From JAWKZG01 sp041396125 (lineage in GTDB: Bacteria > Pseudomonadota > Gammaproteobacteria > Competibacterales > Competibacteraceae): 64,000 nt of DNA. A model generated the notes under the pieces. The model was not told the origin of the DNA. It saw nothing but the letters and a program-made list of their open reading frames with translations, and did no database searches. The DNA lies in NCBI GenBank assembly GCA_041396125.1, contig JAWKZG010000021.1, positions 24,704 to 88,703 on the forward strand. The letters run 5' to 3'. The position numbers and the translations under genes were made by a program. The number at the start of each line of letters is the position of its first letter. Within the stretch, counting starts at the first letter, position 1. Positions 26,438 to 34,893 of the stretch are shown one piece after another.

Positions 26438-27271
26438 ATGCGTAAAAACCGTTTGCGGCAACTGCTAAATGCCGACCAGCCATCACTTGGCACTCATCTG
26501 CACAGTTCCTGGCCATCAATTATCGAATTGGTCGGTCATTCGGGCATGTTCGACTATATCGAATTTGTCGCCGAGTATGCCCCTTACGATCTGTATGGTT
26601 TGGAAAACATGGCGCGCGCCGTCGATTTATTTGACCATATGAGCGCGATGATGAAGATCGAACAGGAACCCCGCACATTTTTGACGGTGCGGGCCATTGG
26701 CTCAGGCATCCAGAATGTGCTGTTCGCAGATCCTCGTACGGCTGCCGATGTTGAGGCCTGCGTTCGGGCGGTGCGCGCGGAAACGCCTGCCAGCGGTGGA
26801 CTGCATGGCGTTGGTATGCGCCGTGATGTCGGTCATGTCATGGAATGCGGTACGCCCGCGTTCGTGCAGGCGCTCGATGAGGCGGTGGTTGGCATCATGA
26901 TCGAAAAACAGTCGGCGGTAGAGGATCTCGAAGCGCTGCTGTCCGTAAAAGGTGTCGATATGGTGCAGTTTGGCCCCGCAGACTATTCCATGAGCATTGG
27001 TCTGACGGGGCAATGGTCGCATCCCAAGGTTAAAGAGGCCGAGAAGTATGTGATTGAAACCGCCTTGCGTTTGGGGATCGCACCGCGTGCCGAAATAGCC
27101 CACCCCGATCAGGCCAAAGCGTATCTCGATATGGGCGTTAAGCATTTTTGCATCGGCTGGGATGTCAGCATCTTATTTGAATGGTTCAAGCACAACGGTA
27201 AGGCGATGCGCGATATCCTGGGGGTCGATGCGCCCCAGCGATCGAACCGCGCCGCCGGCTATGGCGAGTAA
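26438..27271 (+). CDS. HpcH/HpaI-family aldolase
   Basis: A 277-aa class II (metal-dependent) aldolase/citrate-lyase-like barrel. Conserved pieces are FDYIEFVAEYAP near the N-terminus, the acidic metal ligand region MIEKQSAVEDL, then VDMVQFGPADYSMS, which closes the active site. Family members split 2-keto-3-deoxy sugar acids or related compounds to pyruvate or glycolate-type products plus an aldehyde. It follows the sugar-acid operon with its own promoter-like box and probably handles a related intermediate. Confidence 0.87.
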   Translation: MRKNRLRQLLNADQPSLGTHLHSSWPSIIELVGHSGMFDYIEFVAEYAPYDLYGLENMARAVDLFDHMSAMMKIEQEPRTFLTVRAIGSGIQNVLFADPRTAADVEACVRAVRAETPASGGLHGVGMRRDVGHVMECGTPAFVQALDEAVVGIMIEKQSAVEDLEALLSVKGVDMVQFGPADYSMSIGLTGQWSHPKVKEAEKYVIETALRLGIAPRAEIAHPDQAKAYLDMGVKHFCIGWDVSILFEWFKHNGKAMRDILGVDAPQRSNRAAGYGE

Positions 27272-27310
27272 TCATTTAAAAATAAGCAAATCGCCCTTGG
27301 CGCTATTTTC

Positions 27311-28339
27311 TCATGACGGCTCATCGGTCACCTTAACCAGTTGCTTGCCGGTGTTCTGGCTCGTCAGCAAGCGTAAAAATGCTTCTGGCGTATTTTCCAG
27401 GCCTTCAGTGATATCAAAACGCTGGCGGATGCGGCCTTCCTGATACCAGCGCGCCAGCCGGTTCCAGGCTTCCTGGTAGCGGGCTTGATAATCCAGCACC
27501 AGGAAGCCCTGAATGCGGGCGCGCGCGACCAGAATCTGGCGTAAAAAGCGCTGACCGATATCGGGCTGCTCCAGGGCACCGGCCAGACTGACCGTACCGC
27601 AAATGGTGATCCGCGCCTGTGGCGCCAGATTTTGCATCACAGCATCATGCAGGGGGCCGGCGGTATTATCGAAATACACATCGACACCGTCCGGACAACA
27701 GGCGCGCAAAGCCTGCACCAAATCAGGACAGTCGCGGTAAGCAATACCGTCGTCATAGCCCAGTTCTTTGCACCAGTCGAGCTTTTCCTGGGTACTGGTC
27801 AGTGCAATGGCCCGACAGCCGGTCAGTTTGGCCAGTTGGCCGACCAGTTGACCGACCGAGCCGGCAGCGGCTGACACCACCACCGTATCGCCAGGTCGCA
27901 ACTGAGCGGCCTCAAACAAACCAAAATAAGCGGTAATGCCATTCAGACCCAGCAGATCCAGCCAGCAGGGCAGCGGTGCCAGTTGTGGATCGACGCGTCG
28001 AATCTGAGCGGGCTTGAGCACGGCAAAATCCTGCCAGCCAAAATTGAATTCGGTCACAACCAGATCGCCGCTTTGGTAGTCCGGATGATTCGACTGCAGC
28101 ACCTTGGCAATCGCCCCACCGACCATGACATCACCGGGTGTGACCCCGGCGGCATAGTTTTTCTGCGCACTGATACGACCCCGCATATACGGTGCGACAT
28201 CCAGATAAATCGCCTGCGCCAGCAGTTCACCCGGTCCCGGCTCGGGGATGGCACTGGTGGCCAGCTGCCAGTCGTCAGTTTTGGGCATCCCTTGGGGATG
28301 GCGAACCAAACGCCACTGTCGGTTGTCATTGCGCATCAT
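27311..28339 (-). CDS. NADP-dependent MDR oxidoreductase (YncB/CurA-like)
   Basis: A 342-aa zinc-independent medium-chain dehydrogenase/reductase. The family block LDVAPYMRGRIS is at about 48-59 and the nucleotide site VVSAAAGSVGQLVGQLAKL near 158-176. FDNTAGPLHDAVM and the C-terminal YQEAWNRLARWYQEGRI are typical of leukotriene/prostaglandin-reductase-like enonyl reductases. It reduces activated C=C bonds with NADPH. It is convergent with the aldolase gene across a 39-bp gap. Confidence 0.9.
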   Translation of the reverse strand: MMRNDNRQWRLVRHPQGMPKTDDWQLATSAIPEPGPGELLAQAIYLDVAPYMRGRISAQKNYAAGVTPGDVMVGGAIAKVLQSNHPDYQSGDLVVTEFNFGWQDFAVLKPAQIRRVDPQLAPLPCWLDLLGLNGITAYFGLFEAAQLRPGDTVVVSAAAGSVGQLVGQLAKLTGCRAIALTSTQEKLDWCKELGYDDGIAYRDCPDLVQALRACCPDGVDVYFDNTAGPLHDAVMQNLAPQARITICGTVSLAGALEQPDIGQRFLRQILVARARIQGFLVLDYQARYQEAWNRLARWYQEGRIRQRFDITEGLENTPEAFLRLLTSQNTGKQLVKVTDEPS

Positions 28340-28371
28340 ATTTTCCTCGGGTTTTCCACAGGCTCAATGGT

Positions 28372-28968
28372 TTATAAAACAGATTGCAAGGCCTGGCGTA
28401 ATTGCCGCATGGCCTGGCCGCGATGGCTCAGACGCTGTTTTTCAGCCGGATCGAGTTCGGCAGCGGTAAGGGTCTGGCCGGCGGGAATGAACACCGGGTC
28501 ATAGCCGAAGCCGTGTTCACCGCGTGCTTCGACAGCAATATGACCGGGCCAGCTGGCCTGACATATCAGCGGCACAGGATCATCCGGATAGCGCAGGTAC
28601 ACCAGGGCGCAATGGAAGCGGGCGCTGCGTTCGGTTTCGGGCAGGGTTTTCATCGCTGTCAGCAGTTTATCCCGATTGCTTTGATCGCTGGCACCGGAGC
28701 CGGCATAACGAGCCGAATAAATACCCGGCGCGCCGTGCAGGGCATCCACTGTTAAACCGGAATCGTCAGCCAGCGCAGGCAAGCCGGTATAGTGTGCGGC
28801 ATTGCGGGCTTTGAGCAAGGCATTCTCAGCAAAACTCAGGCCCGTTTCCTCTGCCTCCGGCACTGCAAATTCGGACTGCGCCCGCAGCATGACCGGCAGC
28901 CCCTGCAATAAGAACTGTAATTCCTGCAGCTTGCCTGCATTGCCGGTTGCCAGCACAACAGTTTGCAT
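28372..28968 (-). CDS. rdgB: dITP/XTP pyrophosphatase
   Basis: A 198-aa Ham1/RdgB protein that hydrolyses non-canonical purine NTPs such as ITP, dITP and XTP. The substrate motif ATGNAGKLQEL is at 6-16, the metal-binding ADDSGLTVDAL at about 67-77, and the FGYDPVF purine pocket near 152-158. The start is 2 bp after the rph stop, so the pair forms an operon, as in many Gammaproteobacteria. Confidence 0.95.
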   Translation of the reverse strand: MQTVVLATGNAGKLQELQFLLQGLPVMLRAQSEFAVPEAEETGLSFAENALLKARNAAHYTGLPALADDSGLTVDALHGAPGIYSARYAGSGASDQSNRDKLLTAMKTLPETERSARFHCALVYLRYPDDPVPLICQASWPGHIAVEARGEHGFGYDPVFIPAGQTLTAAELDPAEKQRLSHRGQAMRQLRQALQSVL

Positions 28969-28970
28969 AC

Positions 28971-29693
28971 TCAGCGTTCCAGTCCCAGGGCCAGGCGCTG
29001 CTTGTGCAGCAGTTCGGGCAGGCTTTGCCGGGCCAGTTCAAGCATTGCCAGCAGTTCTTCCTGACGGAAAGCATGGCCTTCGGCCGTGCCCTGGACCTCA
29101 ACATACGCACTGGCATCGTTCATGACGATGTTCATATCGGTTTCGGCTTCCGAGTCTTCGGCATAATCCAGATCCAGCACCGGGGTGCCGCGATAGATGC
29201 CGACCGAGACGGCTGCAATCTGGCCGTGCAAAGGGTTTTTCGAGACCTGGCGGCGTTTGACCAAACGTCGGATGGCTTCCGCCATCGCGACAAAACCGCC
29301 GGTAATCGAGGCAGTGCGGGTACCGCCATCGGCTTGAATAACATCACAGTCGATGGTCAGCGTGCGTTCGCCCAAAGCTTCCAGATCGATCACTGAACGC
29401 AGTGAACGCCCGATCAGGCGCTGGATTTCCAGGGTTCGGCCGGTCTGTTTGCCACGACTGGCTTCACGCTGATTGCGGGTTGTCGTCGCCCGCGGCAGCA
29501 TGCCGTATTCAGCGGTAATCCAGCCTTTTTTGGAACCTTTGAGAAACGGCGGTACGCGTTCTTCCACGCTGGCAGTGCACAGTACTTTAGTGTCGCCGTA
29601 CTCAACCAAGACGGAGCCCTCGGCATGTTTGGTATAGCCGGGTGTAATAATAATAGGACGTAGTTCGTTAGCAGCGCGGCCACTGGGACGCAT
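28971..29693 (-). CDS. rph: Ribonuclease PH
   Basis: A 240-aa phosphate-dependent exoribonuclease that trims tRNA 3' ends. Motifs include MRPSGRAANELRPI at the start, EERVPPFLKGSKKGWITAEY, the Arg-rich RTLEIQRLIGRSLR phosphate-site region, DCDVIQADGGTRTASITG and the C-terminal VEVQGTAEGHAF. Length is normal. It is encoded divergently from the nearby tRNA-Arg gene. Confidence 0.96.
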   Translation of the reverse strand: MRPSGRAANELRPIIITPGYTKHAEGSVLVEYGDTKVLCTASVEERVPPFLKGSKKGWITAEYGMLPRATTTRNQREASRGKQTGRTLEIQRLIGRSLRSVIDLEALGERTLTIDCDVIQADGGTRTASITGGFVAMAEAIRRLVKRRQVSKNPLHGQIAAVSVGIYRGTPVLDLDYAEDSEAETDMNIVMNDASAYVEVQGTAEGHAFRQEELLAMLELARQSLPELLHKQRLALGLER

Positions 29694-29867
29694 GGTAGGC
29701 TCCTTGCTGTTCAGGGATATTCAGAGGTGTCAGAGGTTATCGAGCGGCGGGAGTATAACAAAGGAGTTGCGGGGGGCAATCTTTAACGCAAAAAATGCGC
29801 TCAAATCGGCATGGACTCCGGCCTCGATTATGTGTATTCTTTACGCCCCGCAAGAAACAACATCTAC

Positions 29868-29944
29868 GCGCCCGTAGCTCAGCTGGATAGAGTACTGCCC
29901 TCCGAAGGCAGGGGTCAGAGGTTCGAATCCTCTCGGGCGCGCCA
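29868..29944 (+). tRNA. tRNA-Arg (anticodon CCG)
   Basis: A 77-nt tRNA. The acceptor stem GCGCCCG pairs with CGGGCGC, the discriminator is G and the 3' CCA is encoded. The D-arm is GCTCAGCTGGATAGAGT, the anticodon arm CTGCC-CTCCGAA-GGCAG with anticodon CCG, and the T-loop GGTTCGAATCC. It reads CGG codons. Its 3' end directly abuts an integrase remnant, so it is a likely attachment site. Confidence 0.96.
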
Positions 29945-29950
29945 ATTAAC

Positions 29951-30172
29951 TCAAAGAATCAATCGATTTTTTGGGGATTCCAAAAAATCATCAGTGAGAC
30001 CAAAATGAGACTCGCTGCCTACAATCCTCGTTAGTGCTTCTGCTAAATTTTCTGGAACTGGATGCGCGTACCGCTCGGTCATCTGTGCCGACGAATGCCC
30101 AAGGATATTACGAGCGTCTGGCACGTAACTATCAGGCGATGCTGCAAGAGAAACAAGCGACTGGAGGCTCAA
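29951..30172 (-). pseudogene. Tyrosine-recombinase (integrase) C-terminal remnant
   Basis: The frame ends 7 bp from the tRNA-Arg gene and reads ARNILGHSSAQMTERYAHPV then PENLAEAL. LGHSS with the catalytic His, and the RYAH tyrosine, are the C-terminal box of phage-type integrases. Only about 45 residues of the catalytic domain remain; the segment before it (SLVSLAASPDSYVPD) is not family-like, and the 5' end overlaps the stop of the DapA-family gene by 4 bp. It is the tail of an integrase left beside the tRNA by a lost or rearranged element. Confidence 0.8.
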
Positions 30173-31056
30173 TCCAGTAAACCGAGTCCGGCCAGCGCCG
30201 CGCGCACCTGGGCCTGCTGCGCTTCGCTGGCAGGCGAGGTCGGTTTGCGTGCAACGCCGGCTGGAACCCCTTGCAGGCTTTGGGCATATTTAACCAGCGA
30301 CGGCATATTATCGACACCAACAGCGTCCCAGACCGGCATCAAGCGTTCATGTAAATCTCGCGCTGTGTCCCAGTCGCCTGCTTTTACCGCATCCCATAAC
30401 CGCACCGACGGACCTGGTGCTGCGGTAAGGATCGCCGCGATAGCGCCACGCGCCCCCAGTTGATAGGACGGATACAGTAACGCATCCACTGCGCTGAAAA
30501 TAAGATTTTCCGGTTTCGCGCGGCGTACGAGATCGGCAAACAGTTTCATGTCCCCGGCGCTTTGCTTGACACCCGCGACGCCGGGTACTTCGTCCATAAT
30601 CCGCAGCAGCAAATCCGGCGACAAATAGCACCACGGCACCACGTTATAGATCAGAATAGACAGCCCGCATTCATCGTGTATGGCGCGAAAAAAACCGACC
30701 ATCGCATCGTCGTCCGGGCGGAATAAATAATGCGGTGGCGTAATCTGCAGTGCCACAACACCCAGCTCGGCCACTTGTTTGCCGCGCGCTGCGGTCTCTG
30801 CGGTCGAGTTAGTAATAATGCCGGCCACCACCGGCACTCGGCCAGCCGCCGCATCGACTGTCGCAGCCAGAATCTCACGGTGTTCATCGCGATTCAACAC
30901 ATGGCCTTCGCCCGTACTGCCGCCGGCGGCGAGGCCGTGTACGCCGTTAGCGATAAGCCAATCAACCTGAGCTCCGATTGCTGCGAAATCGATACTATCG
31001 TCATCACGAAACGGCGTGGTGAATGGCGCAACGACCCCTTGTAAATTATCCAGCAT
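30169..31056 (-). CDS. DapA/NAL-family class I aldolase-type lyase or synthase
   Basis: A 295-aa TIM-barrel protein of the dihydrodipicolinate synthase/N-acetylneuraminate lyase family. GGSTGEGHVLNRDEH (46-60) is the pyruvate-carboxylate loop, the catalytic Tyr lies in LIYNVV and the Schiff-base Lys in GVAGVKQSAGD. The paralogue-type spacing and short acidic linkers suggest a catabolic aldolase/dehydratase rather than housekeeping DapA. Its position beyond the tRNA-Arg/integrase remnant could mean it arrived with the element. Confidence 0.87.
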   Translation of the reverse strand: MLDNLQGVVAPFTTPFRDDDSIDFAAIGAQVDWLIANGVHGLAAGGSTGEGHVLNRDEHREILAATVDAAAGRVPVVAGIITNSTAETAARGKQVAELGVVALQITPPHYLFRPDDDAMVGFFRAIHDECGLSILIYNVVPWCYLSPDLLLRIMDEVPGVAGVKQSAGDMKLFADLVRRAKPENLIFSAVDALLYPSYQLGARGAIAAILTAAPGPSVRLWDAVKAGDWDTARDLHERLMPVWDAVGVDNMPSLVKYAQSLQGVPAGVARKPTSPASEAQQAQVRAALAGLGLLD

Positions 31057-31809
31057 GGCGGTTTTTCCTCTGATGGGTATTTTGTGGGCTAGTACAGGAT
31101 AGCGAAAAAAGCAGGACTATGTCAGTTAGAGCTGGTGCGGCGATATCCGGCTGATTCAGAAGCGTTTAGCCCAACCGTGAACAATGGAATAGGCTTTACT
31201 GATTATCAGCAGCGTACCGCAGTAACCGGAAAGTCGGCGACGCCGAAACATAGTATTTTCATGATGTCACCTCGATTTTGTTAGCGAAAGTGAACATGTA
31301 AATTCTGTGTTTTCATTTATTTATCAAGATAATAAGCGAAATGGCAAAATCGAAATCTCTAGCGGGAAACTTTTTGATCGCATCGCTATAGATGGCAATG
31401 ATCCCCTCGTTTCGTTGGCTAGATTCATCAGCGGCATCGCGCCTTTAGATAGCTTGATAGTGTGTAGCGTTTTGTTGGCAAGTCGCGCTCAAACCATCAT
31501 TAGATGGCACCGAAAAAAATCTCAAAAATTGTGACATTCATCACCATATTGATTTAAAAAATATGGTGTCTTGCCCGCATTGTCAGTAATGATATTCGCA
31601 GTGCTTTAGCTTGTCCTCGGCAATAGACTCTCTTGCAAAAATCATGAGTAAAGCAACGTCCGGTTTTAGATTCCCGCGATCAAGATTCATGTCAGCAGCA
31701 GCTGTTTGATCAGCAGGTTTTCGGCCCTGATTGCGTTGCCACTCGCAGGGCCTGTCAGTCGTACGAAGTTTACAATCAGGTGCCCGAAAAGGCACAGGAG
31801 TGAGACGGT
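31057..31809. other. Intergenic region, AT-rich, no recognisable gene
   Basis: 753 bp between the DapA-family gene and the catalase-LodA fusion gene, divergent. A 75-codon frame at 31307-31534 has no recognisable product and no good ribosome site. Composition is lower in GC than the flanks. A CRP-like palindrome lies at 31530-31545. The final bases hold the AGGAG ribosome site (31796-31800) of the next gene. Confidence 0.5.
31530..31545 (+). promoter_or_regulatory. CRP/FNR-like palindrome upstream of catalase-LodA gene
   Basis: TGTGA-CATTCA-TCACC matches the TGTGA-N6-TCACA pattern with one mismatch. It lies about 265 bp upstream of the start at 31810, so it could only act on a transcript with a long leader or as a distant site. 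Chance occurrence is possible. Confidence 0.3.
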
Positions 31810-34800
31810 ATGCGAAGCCTTAAGAATGAGCGTGCGGGTTTTAACATTACAACGAGCTGCGATAACCCTATTGAGGGGTTGACGCATATGTTTGTCGATA
31901 TGGTGCAAAAGCGCCGTGTTGAGGAGCAGGGTCAATGCCCGGCGCGGCGTCCTGTTTTTTTACGGACGCATGGCATCATCAGAGGCCATATCGTGATACT
32001 GGACGATATTCCTGCCGACTATAAGCAGGGCATGTTCGCCTGTACGGGGCAACATCCGGTTTATGTGCGGTATTCGTCAGACCTGGCCGATGGTCGTCCT
32101 GACTGGAAAAGCACCATTGGTATCGGCATCAAGATGTTCGATATCCCTGGTCAGAAAGTTGTCAGTGATGATGACGCCAATGTCGCGGATTTGCTGTTGC
32201 AGAACGTGCCTTTCTTTTTTGTGGATACCGCCCGCGATATGTGTGCGTTCACCAAGGCCAGTTTTGAAGGCTGGGCTGACGAATGGGTGCAGGAAAACTC
32301 ACCCCAGACCAATATCCTGCTGGATGAAATGGCCAAACCGATCCGTTCGGTGTTCGACACGTCTTTATGGAGTGTGGTGCCTTTCAAATTGGGTGACAAC
32401 CATTATTGCAAGTACGTCGTTCGACCGGGTACGTCCACCTTCGCGGACGAAGTGAATACCGACGATCCGGATTTTCTGCGTAAGGACTTAGTGGCTCGCA
32501 TGGCGGCGGGAGAGGCCAGCCTGGATATATTCATTCAGAAACGCCCGGACGCTGCGGAATATGGCGAGGCTTATCTGGATGAGCATTTTCCGCTGGACAG
32601 GGCGACGGTTGTCTGGGACGAAAAAGAAGCCCCGCCGCTGAAGGTCGCGCAAATCCACTTGCCACAGCAGGATATCGCCAATCCCGAGCAGGAGACCTAT
32701 GGCGACTGGCTGGCTTTTAATATTGGCCGTGTGCCACAGGAAAATGCGCCGGTGGGCAGTGTCGCCGAGGCGCGTATGGTGGTGTACAAAATAGCGGCTG
32801 ATTATCGTAGAGAAACCAACGGTCAGCCGCTTGAGCAGCCCAGTCAGCCCGGTTTGCCTGAAATCAAAAATCCTGTCTGTCCGTTTCCTTTCCAAAAACC
32901 TGCGGGTGAACAACCACGGGAATTAACGGAAGACCAAATCAAGCGCATCAGTCATGTACGTATCCACCCCGGCATCGGTGTCGCCCGTATTGGTAACAGC
33001 CAGCGCGATTTCCTGATCGGGCCGGAAGTCATGAATCCCGAACGGACGGCGTTCGGCTCGACACGAGATGACTCTGGCGCGATAAAGCGTCAGGCGGCGC
33101 GTTTTCGCATCTATGCCTACGACAAATACGACAATGTCGTGGCAGAAGTCCAGCAAACGGCCAATAGTCAGGTGGAATGGTCAGTACACGTCGCTAACCG
33201 TAAGGCGCAGTGGTATGAATTCAATGCAGCCATGGATATCCCCGCCACCGTTACACTGAGTGTGCCTTTGCGTAACCCGGACGTTAAAGGCGAGGGACGA
33301 GCTGCGCTGTGCATCGATCCCGGTGAGAAGAAAATCAGCGGTTTGAGTATGAACGACTCAAGCTATGAACTGACCGGTGATTTTCAGGGAACGCCGGTCA
33401 CCCTGGGTGAGTTGCGCACTGATTCGGTCGGCCGTCTCTTGTTCCTGGGTGGACACGGCGTTTCAGCCAGCCCGTCAGATCAGCCTGTATATGATCCCGC
33501 CAAACCGTCCAGTTTCAACAATGCAGCAGGCTGGTATGACGATATCTCGGATGGCCCGGTGCATGCCAAGGTGACTATCGGGAATCAGGTGTTCGAGGCC
33601 GATTCTGCCTGGGTCGTCACCGGGCCGCCCAACTTCGCCCCGGATTTGGTGGGCTGGCGTACCCTGGACGACCTGCTGCGCAGTGTGTATAGGCAGGCGG
33701 GCATGCTGGAAATGCCGGAGCGTATCTCGTTCAAGCAGCATGTACTGCCCATTCTGCAACGTCTCAACGAGTTGCAGTGGGTGAACAAAGGCTTTTTGTC
33801 GATGTTTGGTGCCGGTGCACCGATGGATTTCAGCGCGCCCGAGCTGCTGGCCAAATTGTCCAAGGCTCCGCTAAGTCAATTATATCCCGATCCTTATGCC
33901 GAATTGCGCCGCACTGTCTACAGAAGCTTCCGCGCCACGAATACACGCACGGTCGAAGAAAGTACATGGCCCTGGATATACGGTGATGCTTTCGGCTATA
34001 CCGACCCAGATCCGACTCAGCCGCCATCGCCCAATAAATACCTCAAGCTGCCGGCCTATTATGATTTTGTACTGTCGACCTGGGTCAGCGGGGACTTTGT
34101 CAGTGATTACGATGCGCACGAGCAGCCAAGCCAACATCTGGACGACGTGCCGTTGCAGGAACAGCCCGAAATGCTGGATCGCGCCGCCCTGCATTTCTGC
34201 CTGGCGGACGCTTTCCATCCGGGCGCGGAATTGACCTGGCCGATGCGCCATGCCTCGATGTATCGTGCGCCTTATCGTATTCGCGAACGCCGCCCCGGTG
34301 AGTCGGAACCGAGTTATGGTTCGATGTTGAATAATGCCACCGTGCTGGAGATGAACGGACCGTTGTACAAGCAGGGGCCGGGCGATTTGACCCGTTGGAT
34401 GGCGCTGCCCTGGCAGGGTGATACGGCATTTTGCCGGTCTGGCTATGATATGGAATACGATCCTTATCTGCCGACATTCTGGCCGGCGCGAGTGCCGAAT
34501 CAAGTGCTCACCGAGATAGATTACGACACCCTGATGGATCAAAACGAATCTATGGAGGTGCGCATTGCCGCTTTTCAGAATCGGCCCTCCTGGCTGCGTC
34601 AGTTGCCTGCTGCAGATCCGGCTCCTTTGCAGATGCAATACATGATTCAGTACTTTGGTCAGATGGGTGTTCTTGAAGCTCGGCCAAAGCCGGCGGATAT
34701 CGATTGGCTGCCCGAGTACTTGTATGTGGAAAATCTGACCGCCGTAAAGCGCGCAGAGCAAGAGGACGCCTACAAATTATTCCAGGCGAATTATGCCAAA

Positions 34801-34893
34801 CTCGGGCCGACCGACCGGGCATTGCAGGAAGCGGGCTGGTTCAGCGAAGAGCAGCGTAATGAGTTCGCGACCATAAAACGTCGTGGCAACTAA
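31810..34893 (+). CDS. Catalase-like domain fused to LodA-like CTQ oxidase
   Basis: A 1027-aa fusion. Residues about 1-345 form a catalase-like haem domain: distal His in RTHGIIRG (H54), Asn in LLQNVPFFF (N132), VYVRYSSD and GIGIKMFDIPG, and an RxxxY proximal-ligand-like motif (R322, Y326). Residues about 378-1027 form a LodA-like amino-acid oxidase, opening with ISHVRIHPGIGVARIGNS and GPEVMNPE. The predicted cysteine tryptophylquinone pair is C797 (HFCLADAFHPG) and W868 (ALPWQGD), 71 residues apart, close to LodA spacing. LodA enzymes oxidise lysine or glycine and release H2O2, so the fused domain could consume peroxide in cis. AGGAG precedes the start; no signal peptide. I know of no described fusion of this kind. 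Confidence 0.85.
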   Translation: MRSLKNERAGFNITTSCDNPIEGLTHMFVDMVQKRRVEEQGQCPARRPVFLRTHGIIRGHIVILDDIPADYKQGMFACTGQHPVYVRYSSDLADGRPDWKSTIGIGIKMFDIPGQKVVSDDDANVADLLLQNVPFFFVDTARDMCAFTKASFEGWADEWVQENSPQTNILLDEMAKPIRSVFDTSLWSVVPFKLGDNHYCKYVVRPGTSTFADEVNTDDPDFLRKDLVARMAAGEASLDIFIQKRPDAAEYGEAYLDEHFPLDRATVVWDEKEAPPLKVAQIHLPQQDIANPEQETYGDWLAFNIGRVPQENAPVGSVAEARMVVYKIAADYRRETNGQPLEQPSQPGLPEIKNPVCPFPFQKPAGEQPRELTEDQIKRISHVRIHPGIGVARIGNSQRDFLIGPEVMNPERTAFGSTRDDSGAIKRQAARFRIYAYDKYDNVVAEVQQTANSQVEWSVHVANRKAQWYEFNAAMDIPATVTLSVPLRNPDVKGEGRAALCIDPGEKKISGLSMNDSSYELTGDFQGTPVTLGELRTDSVGRLLFLGGHGVSASPSDQPVYDPAKPSSFNNAAGWYDDISDGPVHAKVTIGNQVFEADSAWVVTGPPNFAPDLVGWRTLDDLLRSVYRQAGMLEMPERISFKQHVLPILQRLNELQWVNKGFLSMFGAGAPMDFSAPELLAKLSKAPLSQLYPDPYAELRRTVYRSFRATNTRTVEESTWPWIYGDAFGYTDPDPTQPPSPNKYLKLPAYYDFVLSTWVSGDFVSDYDAHEQPSQHLDDVPLQEQPEMLDRAALHFCLADAFHPGAELTWPMRHASMYRAPYRIRERRPGESEPSYGSMLNNATVLEMNGPLYKQGPGDLTRWMALPWQGDTAFCRSGYDMEYDPYLPTFWPARVPNQVLTEIDYDTLMDQNESMEVRIAAFQNRPSWLRQLPAADPAPLQMQYMIQYFGQMGVLEARPKPADIDWLPEYLYVENLTAVKRAEQEDAYKLFQANYAKLGPTDRALQEAGWFSEEQRNEFATIKRRGN

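Noticed and set aside
31307..31534. 75-codon frame in the long gap before the oxidase gene
   Set aside because: No good ribosome site, no similarity I recognise, and the CRP-like site overlaps its end.
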